From the NCBI RefSeq assembly GCF_009689005.1, contig NZ_AP021879.1, positions 3,968,001-4,032,000 on the forward strand: 64,000 bases of DNA. The letters run 5' to 3'. The translations under genes and the position numbers were made by a program. Position 1 is the first letter of the stretch; every line of letters starts with the position of its first letter. The notes beneath the pieces were generated by a model. The model made no database searches. It was not told the origin of the DNA and saw only the letters and a list, made by a program, of their open reading frames with translations. Below are positions 25,173 to 32,569 of this stretch, piece by piece. This DNA is from Desulfosarcina ovata subsp. ovata (GTDB taxonomy: Bacteria; Desulfobacterota; Desulfobacteria; Desulfobacterales; Desulfosarcinaceae).

Positions 25173-25318
25173 AACGGTTGATGGTCTCGTAAAAAGTCGC
25201 CGGATCGTCATGCCGGACTTGATCCGGCATCCAGAATGCACTGAAATTACTGGATTCCGGCCTACGCCGGAATGACGCAAAACATGGATTTTTAACTTTT
25301 TTACGAATCCGTCAACGG
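25173..25318. repeat. MITE-like element with imperfect terminal inverted repeats and nested hairpins
   Basis: The ends read ACGGTTGATGGTCTCGTAAA and, on the other strand, CCGTTGACGGATTCGTAAAA, an imperfect inverted repeat of about 24 bp. Inside, CGTCATGCCGG...CCGGAATGACG forms a second, larger hairpin with small stems TGCCGGAC/ATCCGGCA and TTCCGGC/GCCGGAA. This layout is that of a non-autonomous intergenic repeat. It lies just upstream of the nucleoside transporter operon. Confidence 0.7.
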
Positions 25319-25799
25319 TTAGATGCCAAGTTTAAAGGCAATTTCGAAGGTCCCTCAGCCTTCGGGGCTTGACGAAATGGCAGATCGGCGGGCGGCAACT
25401 TTCGCTTTTGTCGATCTATACAACAATTTTGTCTTTTCTGGATTTGTCTATTACGTTGCCAACGTATCGTAGAAGACGTAACGTTGTTAGGCGATTTCTG
25501 TCAAAGAATATACCCGCCTGCTTGTCTTTTCATCCGTCTTCTACGTTGGGCGTTTCCACACATAGCCCCACTATGCGTAAAAAAGCCCGCCTTGAATACG
25601 AATGAAAATCCGACGCATCCTGGTATATTCTTTTCCGCCAATTGCCTTAACGAAATGCTGGTTGGCAGATATGCGGAATCCTTTTGTTTGCGAAGAGGCC
25701 CGAAAGGGCGCTTAATTCGCTCTTGAATGAAAATCTGGCGAAAGCGCGGAAGGCGCACGAAGAGCAAGGCCAGGTAGCCTATGCCCTTTTTGATAGCTT
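25319..25799. other. Gene-poor tract, origin unclear
   Basis: About 480 bp with no convincing gene. Short frames on both strands lack ribosome sites and look like decayed sequence. It contains a near-palindrome ACGTTGCCAACGT (about 25454-25466) and the heptamer GTTAGGC at about 25487, which resembles one half of an integron attC core, but the matching half was not found. Confidence 0.5.
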
Positions 25800-26447
25800 T
25801 TAGAAGCTTAAAAACACCGTATGAAGCCTGCCATTATCGGTCTCTCTGAGCTGAAGGCGCAGTTGCTTGGCGGAAGTGGCCTCACCGGGAAAGAAGATGA
25901 TGCCATGGGCCAGGTTGCCGGGTAAAATGCTTCTGTTTTCCAGCGATTTATCGCGTAAATCATTGATAATCGCTCGCCGGGCGTCGCTGGAGGAAGCGGC
26001 ACCCTTGGTGCCCCCAATAACCGAGCCGGCCGCAGCACCCACGGCAGCACCTTTGCCGATGGCCTCGCCCACATTATCACCCGTGACAATGCCCACGGCG
26101 GCACCGACGACCGCACCGGCGGCTGCGCCTAAAACGCCGCCGTAGGCTCCCTCTTTGAATATCTTATTGGTCTGGGCATATTTTGTGGCGCGTTCATAGG
26201 CAAAGGTGTCTGTTAAAATCGGCCACAAATTACCTTCAGCGTCCTCCAGAAACGTCTGACCCGGGTTGATCTCCAATGCTGAGGAGCCTTGATTGTCAAT
26301 GACCACTTGCACAGGCAGCATGCCGGCGCCGCGGATGTCGAATCCAAACGCGTCCTGAGCTTCCGATCGCTCCACATAGGCTCTCCCGCCGATTTGGGCG
26401 CCATCAACCAGCACCGTATTTGCATAGGCGCTTGGGGACTTGAGTGT
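25800..26447 (-). pseudogene. 5'-truncated glycine-zipper envelope (lipo)protein
   Basis: The frame encodes a protein that starts abruptly inside the mature domain (SPSAYANTVLVDGAQIGGRAYVERSEAQ). It continues with FDIRGAGMLPVQVVIDNQGS and PGQTFLEDAEGNLWPIL, then a glycine-zipper segment (GGVLGAAAGAVVGAAVGIVTGDNVGEAIGKGAAVG, about residues 92-130 from the GTG) and a C-terminal ELRL-like strand region. Relatives are lipoproteins whose signal peptide and lipobox precede the first block. Here an in-frame TGA at 26448-26450 cuts that off, and the only starts are a GTG at 26414 or internal ATGs without ribosome sites. The glycine zipper would insert in membranes. It is probably a non-secreted remnant; function in the family is not firmly known. 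Confidence 0.6.
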
Positions 26448-26476
26448 TCAACTGAAAAGGAATGATCATGTGTTTC

Positions 26477-26514
26477 ATGGACCTGATAGTATCAAATGAT
26501 ACTATCAGGTCCAT
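26477..26514. repeat. Perfect 18-bp inverted repeat with 2-nt spacer
   Basis: ATGGACCTGATAGTATCA at 26477-26494 is followed by AA and then its exact reverse complement at 26497-26514. The arms are low-GC and have no T-run after them, so an ordinary terminator is unlikely. It lies between the truncated lipoprotein gene and the peptidoglycan-binding gene on the minus strand. Confidence 0.9.
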
Positions 26515-26556
26515 CCAAATATGACGCTAAGTGCTCATGAAACGAATTTTATTTCA

Positions 26557-27150
26557 TTAACCCTTTGGACGCCGGGGCTGCTGGCGCTCATCACCTTGGG
26601 GTGAATTTGCGCCGGTCTGGCCCTTTTTCTGCGGTGCGGTCTGCATCTTCTGCATGGTGCGGTCATCCAGGTTTCCGGTTTCGGGCAGGCCGTGGTCGCG
26701 CTGGAAACGCTTGACCGCCTTTTTGGTCTTCTGTCCCATTTTTCCATCCGCCGGTCCAGGCTGATAGCCCAGCGCCTTCAGCCGTTTTTGTGCCTTGTAG
26801 GCGTTCGGGCTGGATTTGGCCGCACCGCCGGTCGCCGATGCAGCTTGGTGGCCTTGCTGCTCCATTGTGGATGACATGCCTTTTTTCTGTGATGCGGTCT
26901 GCATCTTCTGCATGGTGCGATCATCGATGGTTCCGGTTTTGGGCAATCCGTGGTCACCCTGGAACTGTTTGACCGCATTCCGGGTTTTTTGTCCCATCAT
27001 TCCATCCGCAGGCCCGGGTTGATAGCCCAGGGCCTTCAGTTGGCTCTGCGCCTGATGGGTCTGCTGATTGTATTTTCCGGCAAATGCCGGTGATACGGTC
27101 AGGCAAACCATGATGAACAGTCCGGTCACGACAATATGCCACTTTTTCAT
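26557..27150 (-). CDS. Secreted protein with two peptidoglycan-binding (PG_binding_1) domains
   Basis: A 197-residue exported protein. A signal peptide (MKKWHIVVTGLFIMVCLTVSPAFA) ends near residue 24. Two nearly identical PG_binding_1 repeats follow at about 34-86 and 120-172, each with LKALGYQPGPADGxMGQKT, AVKxFQxDHGLP and a shared TxDDRTMQKMQTAxQKKG tail. A Ser/Gln/Gly linker separates them, and the C-terminus is basic and Pro/Gln-rich. No catalytic domain is present, so it probably acts as a wall-binding or structural periplasmic protein. The ATG at 27150 is chosen over a longer frame because AGGAGG precedes it and the signal peptide begins there. The repeats suggest a recent internal duplication. 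Confidence 0.85.
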   Translation of the reverse strand: MKKWHIVVTGLFIMVCLTVSPAFAGKYNQQTHQAQSQLKALGYQPGPADGMMGQKTRNAVKQFQGDHGLPKTGTIDDRTMQKMQTASQKKGMSSTMEQQGHQAASATGGAAKSSPNAYKAQKRLKALGYQPGPADGKMGQKTKKAVKRFQRDHGLPETGNLDDRTMQKMQTAPQKKGQTGANSPQGDERQQPRRPKG

Positions 27151-27698
27151 TGGTTTCCTCCTGCTTATAGACGGGTTAGGGTGTAAGATGGTTATATGTG
27201 CAATAAATCGCTTTATCAAGGATCGGTGGTATGGAAAAATGTAACAAATGGTAACGCGAACCGGCGGTAGGGAACGCCGTCGGTTTCTGACCCGTTGGTG
27301 CGAGCGTTACACGGGCCGGACAGGGCAATCGCATTGAACTCAGGTTTATCGAAATCGAAATCGGGATCGAAATCGACGATGTATATCGGAATCACGGGTT
27401 GACAAAAGGACGATAGACGGTTTCCGGTATTCCAGGTTCCCATGGCGCCGATGACCATTGACCGCGAGTCGCCAAACATCCAGTCTGCATGTCTATTTCC
27501 CATTTCTTTTCGATTTCGATAGCGATTCCGATTTCGATCATGGTAACGATCCGTATGCGATCGCCTTGTAAGGCACATCACATACCAAGATTACTTACGA
27601 TCGCCCCGGGTCAACCCGCGGCAGGTGCTTGCAATTATCGATTGGCTGATTGTATAGAACCCCTCGTTTGTCCACGCATGCATGATTGGAGGTGACCC
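27151..27698. other. Non-coding gap with inverted GAAATC-type repeats
   Basis: About 550 bp without a convincing gene. It includes the paired TCGAAA-rich repeats described at 27348-27540 and the start region of the TauE/SafE gene. The short frames here are low-complexity and lack start signals. Confidence 0.6.
27348..27540. repeat. Inverted pair of ATCGAA/TTCGAT hexamer arrays
   Basis: ATCGAAATCGAAATCGGGAT (starting at 27348) continues as ATCGAAATCG, and its near reverse complement lies at about 27511-27540 (CGATTTCGATAGCGATTCCG onward). About 25 of 28 positions pair. The arms are about 130 bp apart and could form a long stem. Confidence 0.65.
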
Positions 27699-28436
27699 AT
27701 AGAAACCCTGCTGATTCCCCTGGTCGGCCTCGTCGCTTTTTTCCTCAAAGGAGTGACCGGTACCGGCACCACGACGGTGATCGTGGCGCTGGGTTCGCTG
27801 ATCATCGAACCCAAACTGACTGTTGTGCTCGCGTCATTCATCAACATTTTCGGAGGGTTGAGTATGGTGCGGGTCGATCCGGTCCCCCTGGCCGGCCGGT
27901 ACTGGATGCCCATATCGCTGTTAATGGTGGTCGGCTCGATCCTGGGCGCCGTGACCCTCAAATATGTGCCCAATCAACAGTTCCAGCTGGTGCTGGGTGC
28001 CGCGTTTCTGCTGACGGCGTTGTGGTTCCTGTTTCGGGCGCCACCATCGCGTAACGATTCGGGGCCGCCGGCCAGCGCACGTCCCATGGATCTGGGCATC
28101 GGTACCCTGGCCGGGTTCTGCGGTGGTTTCATCGGCATCAATGCGCCGCCGCTGGTGCTCCATTTCAGCCGTTACCTGGACAAACGCACCATGCGAAGAC
28201 TGCTGGTGCTGATTTTTATACCCGCCGCGATTGCCCAGACGGCGACATTTGTGGTTAACGGGCTTTTTGAAAAACGCATGCTGGTTTGGGGCCTGCTGGT
28301 GATTCCCACGATGATCCTGGGCGTCTATCTGGGGAATCACACCTTCCACCGCATATCGGAAAGCTGGTTTCGCCGGGCGCTGGGTCTTTTCCTGGTGTTT
28401 GTTTCTGTTCGCCTGATCCTGAAAGGGGTTGTCTGA
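27699..28436 (+). CDS. TauE/SafE-family sulfite/anion permease, apparent ATA start
   Basis: A membrane protein of about 245 residues with eight hydrophobic segments, of the TauE/SafE (DUF81) family that exports sulfite, sulfoacetate or related anions. Typical blocks are GLVAFFLKGVTGTGTT near the N-terminus and GTLAGFCGGFIGINAPPLVLHF in the middle, the two half-repeats. The frame clearly extends upstream of the GTG at 27753: ETLLIPLVGLVAFFLKG supplies the first helix. The only codon at the right distance from the excellent ribosome site GGAGGTGA (27688-27695) is ATA at 27699; an in-frame TGA precedes it. So either ATA initiates or an ATG has mutated. coaX follows 53 bp downstream. Confidence 0.8.
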   Translation: METLLIPLVGLVAFFLKGVTGTGTTTVIVALGSLIIEPKLTVVLASFINIFGGLSMVRVDPVPLAGRYWMPISLLMVVGSILGAVTLKYVPNQQFQLVLGAAFLLTALWFLFRAPPSRNDSGPPASARPMDLGIGTLAGFCGGFIGINAPPLVLHFSRYLDKRTMRRLLVLIFIPAAIAQTATFVVNGLFEKRMLVWGLLVIPTMILGVYLGNHTFHRISESWFRRALGLFLVFVSVRLILKGVV

Positions 28437-28489
28437 GCATACCCTTCGCCGGCAAAATAGCTAAAAATCCGGAAAGGTAAGGAGAAGAT

Positions 28490-29269
28490 ATGCTGTTAAC
28501 GATCGATGTGAGCAATTCCACCATCAAGGCCGGTGTGTTCGATGGCGACCAGCTGGTCGCGTTCTGGCAGATTGCCACCGAACGCCGCAAGGCCGTCGAT
28601 GATTATGCCATGCTGTTCTTGAACCTGTTCCGTTCCTCGAATATCAAGCCGAAGGCGATAACCGGGGTGTCCATCTCTTGCGTTGTGCCCCAGCTGCGAT
28701 CGGTGTTTCGCCAGTTATGCATCCGTTACCTGAAGGTTACGCCATTTCTGGTCGGACCGGATGCAAAAATAGCTATCCGTGTGGATCTGGATTACCCATC
28801 GGAGGTGGGCGGGGATCGCATCACCAATGCGTCGGCCACCTATGCGTTATATGGCGGCCCGGCGATCGCCATCGCCTTTGGCACAGCCACCGTGTTCGAT
28901 TGCATTTCCGAAGACGGAACCTATCTGGGCGGGGCCATCGCCCCGGGGATGATCGGTGCGCTGGAGTCGCTCACCGAGCGGGCCGCCCAACTCTTCAAGG
29001 TGGAGCTGATCAGACCGCCCCTGGCCATCGCTAAAAACTCGATGCATGCCATCCAGTCGGGCATGATATTCGGGTATACCGGACTGGTGGAACGTCTGGT
29101 CCAGCGGCTGAAAGCAGAACTCGCCACCTCGTCGTCGAAACCGGTTCAGGTGGTGGCCACGGGCGGCCTGGCCGACGTGATCGCTCCGGAAACCGATGAA
29201 ATCACGGTCGTCGACCATCAACTGACTTTGAAGGGGCTGAGGCTGGTTTACGACCTGAATAAAGATTGA
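28490..29269 (+). CDS. coaX: Type III pantothenate kinase
   Basis: A 259-residue ASKHA-fold kinase that phosphorylates pantothenate with ATP, the first committed step of CoA synthesis in the cytoplasm. Motif 1 is DVSNSTIKAGVF (residues 5-16, where most relatives have DxGNT). GGDRITNASATYALYGG (about 105-121) holds the catalytic Asp, and IAFGTATVFD (about 125-134) is the second nucleotide motif, with Ala where many have Asp. The GGAIAPGM block and ATGGLADVI (about 221-229) complete the family pattern. Length matches CoaX (250-260). AGGAG is 7 bases before the ATG. CoaX enzymes are insensitive to feedback by CoA (known for the family). Confidence 0.93.
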   Translation: MLLTIDVSNSTIKAGVFDGDQLVAFWQIATERRKAVDDYAMLFLNLFRSSNIKPKAITGVSISCVVPQLRSVFRQLCIRYLKVTPFLVGPDAKIAIRVDLDYPSEVGGDRITNASATYALYGGPAIAIAFGTATVFDCISEDGTYLGGAIAPGMIGALESLTERAAQLFKVELIRPPLAIAKNSMHAIQSGMIFGYTGLVERLVQRLKAELATSSSKPVQVVATGGLADVIAPETDEITVVDHQLTLKGLRLVYDLNKD

Positions 29270-29368
29270 CGGATTCGTGAGAAGCCCGATATCGGCGCCC
29301 TGAAATCTACTAATCAATATCGAAGTCGGTGCGATATAAAAGACGTGCAGTAAACTGTGGGAGCCATG

Positions 29369-30649
29369 ATGCGAATTTTGATTGTTGACAATGATGCATG
29401 CAGTATGGCGACGACCATCTCCTGCCTGCAACCTTTCGGGGATTGTGAGGAGGCGAGTGACCGGGATACCGCCCTGGCCCGTTTCAAGGACGCCATTGAC
29501 GGGGGGACCCCTTATCAGCTGGTGCTTGTGGACATCAACGCCACGGATGCCGACGGGGAACCGATTGTTGTGGCATTCAGGGACATTGAAACGCAATCCC
29601 ATCTGGCGGAGGCCCAGCAGGCTTATATCCTGGTAACGGCCGCTTCGTGCGGGCGCCAGATGATTACCGATTGCCTGTTGGGTGGGGGGGATGATTTTTT
29701 TACCAAACCACTGGATAAAACCAAGCTCGTCGGTAAGTTGCATGCGCGGGGCCTTTTGGCCGGAGGGGCTTCGGCATCGTCCGGGCCGGCTAACGTCCTG
29801 GATGCCGACGACCTGCTCAAGCAAATGTCCAGGAAAATGGCGAAGGGAGATCCGGTTCTTCCCCCGGCCATGAAAATTGCCATGCGCATCCGGCAGTTGA
29901 TCGATTGTGGCGCCGAGATCGCCGATGTGGCCAATTTGCTTCGTCAGGACACAGCGATTTCCACCCGGCTGATCAAAACATCCAATTCCGCGTTCTATCG
30001 AGGGGTTGAAAAAAGCACGACCGTCGACCAGGCCATCAGCCGGTTGGGGCTTTCCCGGGCCAGTGAAGTGGTCATGTCGATCTGCTGCCGTGGCTTTTTT
30101 GCCACCACCCATCCTCCCTACCAAGGCATTGTTGAGCGACTCTGGTGGCATTCGCTGGCCTGTGCGCACACCACCCAGATGCCGTTTCTGAATCCTGATG
30201 AAAAGCCCGATGAAGACCTTTTTTCCATCGGACTGATCCATGATATCGGCAAACTGCTTTTGCTCCAGGCGGCTGCCGAAGTGGAGCAGCGCCGCCACGC
30301 TTCGCACCAGCCACCCGTCAGCGTGGAGGAGTTGGTCGGGTTGATGAATGAACACCATGTGCGTTTTGGCAACACGTTGCTGGAGAAGATGGAGGCTCCA
30401 GACATGTATGCCAAACTGATCCAGCGTCACCATGACGCGAATGCGGCGGGGAAAAAGTATTCCCGTTCGCTCAAGATCCTTCAGCAGGCCAACTGGCTTG
30501 CCAAACTTGCCGGGTTCGGTCTGGAGCCCGTCGATGGACAGTCGCTTGCTGAACCCATGGACGCGCTGGAGATCGACGAGTCGATGCGGGAGCAGGCAAT
30601 TCTCGAAATCCCCCAACAGATGGAGCAGCTTCGCTACCTGTTCGGCTGA
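29369..30649 (+). CDS. Response regulator with receiver and HDOD domains
   Basis: A protein of about 426 residues. The N-terminal receiver domain has the acidic pair in ILIVDNDA, the phosphoacceptor Asp in LVLVDINATDADG (about residue 55) and the lysine in DDFFTKPLDK (about 113). From about 140 to 350 an HDOD domain follows, with VLPPAMKIAMRI, LLRQDTAISTRLIKTSNSAFY and the partly conserved IGLIHDIGKLLL (HD-like, but HDOD proteins usually lack catalysis). Such proteins link phosphorylation to second-messenger or adhesion control. ATG at 29369 is chosen because GGGAG lies 5 bases ahead; ATG 29366 and GTG 29357 are alternatives. It stands alone, ended by a terminator. Confidence 0.88.
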   Translation: MRILIVDNDACSMATTISCLQPFGDCEEASDRDTALARFKDAIDGGTPYQLVLVDINATDADGEPIVVAFRDIETQSHLAEAQQAYILVTAASCGRQMITDCLLGGGDDFFTKPLDKTKLVGKLHARGLLAGGASASSGPANVLDADDLLKQMSRKMAKGDPVLPPAMKIAMRIRQLIDCGAEIADVANLLRQDTAISTRLIKTSNSAFYRGVEKSTTVDQAISRLGLSRASEVVMSICCRGFFATTHPPYQGIVERLWWHSLACAHTTQMPFLNPDEKPDEDLFSIGLIHDIGKLLLLQAAAEVEQRRHASHQPPVSVEELVGLMNEHHVRFGNTLLEKMEAPDMYAKLIQRHHDANAAGKKYSRSLKILQQANWLAKLAGFGLEPVDGQSLAEPMDALEIDESMREQAILEIPQQMEQLRYLFG

Positions 30650-30694
30650 ACAGCCGCGGACAGATTTCCGTTTCCTGCGCTTCGTGATAAAATA

Positions 30695-30734
30695 AACCCT
30701 CTCCGGTCCATGCCCGGCGAGGGTTCTCTGTTTT
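30695..30734 (+). terminator. Rho-independent terminator after the REC-HDOD gene
   Basis: AACCCTCTCCGG (30695-30706) pairs with CCGGCGAGGGTT (30714-30725) with one internal mismatch, followed by CTCTGTTTT. It begins 46 bp after the stop codon. Confidence 0.75.
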
Positions 30735-30767
30735 CAGGGAGCGGGCCAACGCCCATCCCCGAATCGC

Positions 30768-30959
30768 GTGCGACCATGTCTATCCCACCATGTGGGCGAT
30801 ACCGATGATCGCCTGGTGGCGGTAATGGATTTGCCCGAGAACTGCTATCATGACATCTGGATTCTCACCCATCCGGACCTGCGCCACACCGCGCGGGTCA
30901 AGGCGTTTATGCAGTTTATGTATGAGGAGACCAGGGGTGAGCGGGGGGATCGTATGTAG
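30768..30959 (+). pseudogene. C-terminal remnant of a LysR-family regulator
   Basis: The 63-residue frame reads PCLSHHVGDTDDRLVAVMDLP, then DIWILTHPDLRHTARVKAFMQFMYEE. This is the last part of a LysR effector-binding domain, where relatives have PCxLGDADPRL, then WLLTHPDLRxTxRVRAFxDF. Everything before it, including the DNA-binding helix-turn-helix, is absent. No ribosome site precedes it. It starts soon after the upstream terminator, so a deletion or insertion has removed the rest. Confidence 0.65.
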
Positions 30960-31026
30960 GTATAGAAAGGTGGTAATATGACGAAGGCAACGGTTGTCTC
31001 ATTGGGAAAAAGGCCAAATGCCAACA

Positions 31027-31077
31027 TCCAAATGTCAAATGAAGGATGGAATCGATCTAAAATGGATAGAATATCAC
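31027..31077 (+). repeat. Dispersed intergenic repeat, copy B
   Basis: Begins CCAAATGTCAAATGAAGGAT and matches the minus-strand reading of 19200-19250 over about 50 bp, with shared ATCGAT and AGAATATCA/AAAATACCA blocks. Confidence 0.55.
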
Positions 31078-31163
31078 TTGACCATTGGCTTACATCCCGT
31101 TTACTTCTTTTGCCAGTACCACCTTGAAAATATCCGTTCCATGTTGCTCGTTGACCCATCCGA

Positions 31164-31628
31164 TTGAATGGAGTCGTTATGTCCTCCGATACAGGCTCGA
31201 ACCTGGTCAGAAGCCATACCTACCTCACCTGGCGGTTCAAGCTTTCACAGGCCGAGAGGACAGATGACCGCCATGGCGCACTGGTGATCTTCATCGACGA
31301 TCTGGATCGCTGTCCCAAACCGCGCATCGTCAAGGCCCTGGCAGAGGATTATGGCCAGGAAGATGCCCATCGCTTCATGGAAAAGATCGTCCAGGTGACC
31401 TTCAACCTGCCCAAGGTGACCGATGCGATGTTCGAGCCCTTCCTGGATGATTTGGGAGATATCCCGGCGGAGATCGCCAACCATCTGCGGCTGATCATGC
31501 CGGCCATGGGGTACAATCCCCGCCAGTTGAAGCGTTTCGTCAATAACCTCAATCTCCGTTATGGGTTGATGCGCAGCAGCGGATTTCTCAGCTATGCTGA
31601 CCTTTTCGGCCAGTGTGGAGTCGGATGA
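31164..31628 (+). pseudogene. KAP-type P-loop NTPase remnant
   Basis: The 154-residue frame has a KAP NTPase Walker B region, ALVIFIDDLDRCPKPRIVKAL (about residues 39-59). It then jumps to the sensor-like FMEKIVQVTFNLPKV and the C-terminal GYNPRQLKRFVNNLNLRYGLM block. Walker A, the membrane-spanning insert typical of KAP proteins and about 100 residues between Walker B and EKIVQ are missing. The frame then breaks: the following FGE-fold domain is in another frame, overlapping by 35 bp. KAP NTPases with STAND-like roles in phage defence are often fused or linked to FGE/SUMF1 sensors, so this looks like a broken fusion or operon. No ribosome site; inactive by inference. Confidence 0.7.
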
Positions 31629-32358
31629 AACCGTCAAAATTATTGATGCACCGAACCGGTTGGAGAGACAGACCGAATCGATGGTGGAGATTCCCGCCGG
31701 GCCGTTCAAATTCGGCGAGAAACCGGTGGATGCCCAGATCGACGATCCCTTCTGGATCGATCTCTATCTGGTCACCAATGCCCGATTCAAGGAGTTCATT
31801 GAAGCCGGTGGGTACGAAATCGAGGCGTGGTGGCTGCCTGAGGGCTGGAACTGGCGAGAAAAAGAGCGTATTTTTAGACCCCTTTACTGGGAGGACACGA
31901 AGTGGAATGCGGACGACCATCAGGTGGTGGGCGTCAGCTGGTATGAGGCAAATGCCTTCTGCAATTGGCTTGGTGCCTCCCCAAAGGATGACTACATCTA
32001 TCACCTACCCGATGAAAAACAGTGGGAACGGGCTGCCCGCGGTACGGATGGACGCATTTATCCCTGGGGGGACGAATTCGATTCCGCGCGCTGCAACACC
32101 GAAGAATCCGGCATCGGCAAGACAACAAGAATCGACCGTTATGCCGACGGGCTGAGCCCGGACGGGTGTTACGACATGGCGGGCAATGTGTTGGAATGGA
32201 CGAGCACTTTTCTTGATAACTCAAAGGATGCCTATGTTATCAAAGGCAGCTCGTGGTTCAACACGGCTAAGCTTGCGCGCTGCGCGGCTCGCGACGACTA
32301 CAGCCCGGTCAACCGAAGCGGTGCCGTGGGTTTTCGTTGCGCCAGGACAAAAAAATAA
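31594..32358 (+). CDS. FGE/SUMF1-fold protein lacking the catalytic cysteine pair
   Basis: A 254-residue protein whose core (from MVEIPAGPFKFG, about residue 30, to the end) has the formylglycine-generating-enzyme fold: FWIDLYLVTNARFKEFI, VVGVSWYEANAFCNWL, YHLPDEKQWERAARG, IYPWGDEFD, GCYDMAGNVLEWTS and VGFRCAR. True FGEs need two cysteines in the RGGSxxCxxxxC region; here it reads KGSSWFNTAKLARCAAR, so the pair is absent and sulfatase activation is unlikely. It more probably serves as a ligand-binding C-lectin-like domain or an EgtB/PvdO-like relative. The first 30 residues overlap the KAP remnant in another frame, so it may be the surviving C-terminal half of a fusion. ATG at 31594 lacks a good ribosome site. 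Confidence 0.75.
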   Translation: MLTFSASVESDETVKIIDAPNRLERQTESMVEIPAGPFKFGEKPVDAQIDDPFWIDLYLVTNARFKEFIEAGGYEIEAWWLPEGWNWREKERIFRPLYWEDTKWNADDHQVVGVSWYEANAFCNWLGASPKDDYIYHLPDEKQWERAARGTDGRIYPWGDEFDSARCNTEESGIGKTTRIDRYADGLSPDGCYDMAGNVLEWTSTFLDNSKDAYVIKGSSWFNTAKLARCAARDDYSPVNRSGAVGFRCARTKK

Positions 32359-32374
32359 TCCGTTATTACTGTGA

Positions 32375-32566
32375 CTATTCGATCTTCGGCGTCAACCCCT
32401 GCCGCAGGGTGGCGATTTCGAGCATGGTTTCCAGGCGGACCAGGCGCTCGTTGACCCGGCGCAGATCCCGGTCCATGCGTTCGACCCGGTCGATGAGGGT
32501 GCTGACCCGTTCGTTCAACAAAATGCCTGCACGCAGGGCGTCCATGACTTTTTCGCTGACGCCCAT
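32375..32566 (-). CDS. Small coiled-coil protein, unknown function
   Basis: A 63-residue protein with a heptad-like helical pattern (ERVSTLIDRVERMDRDLRRVNERLVRLETML, about residues 19-49) that predicts a coiled coil. It starts 3 bp after the RHH gene ends, with GAGGAG from that gene's last codons as ribosome site, so the two form an operon. It converges on the FGE-fold gene. No enzymatic motif is seen. Co-transcription with a putative DNA-binding protein suggests it may partner it; that is inference. Confidence 0.6.
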   Translation of the reverse strand: MGVSEKVMDALRAGILLNERVSTLIDRVERMDRDLRRVNERLVRLETMLEIATLRQGLTPKIE

Positions 32567-32569
32567 GGC

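Noticed and set aside
25450-25500. Possible integron attC site (GTTAGGC heptamer with an adjacent near-palindrome)
   Set aside because: Only one core half-site is present; no matching RYYYAAC partner at a fitting distance, no gene cassette and no integrase.
25501-25767. 88-residue minus-strand open frame
   Set aside because: No ribosome site, Arg/Lys-rich random-looking composition, in a repeat-laden tract; treated as non-coding.
27200-27540. CRISPR-like array from the repeated ATCGAA hexamers
   Set aside because: Units are short, uneven and lack unique spacers; no cas genes nearby.
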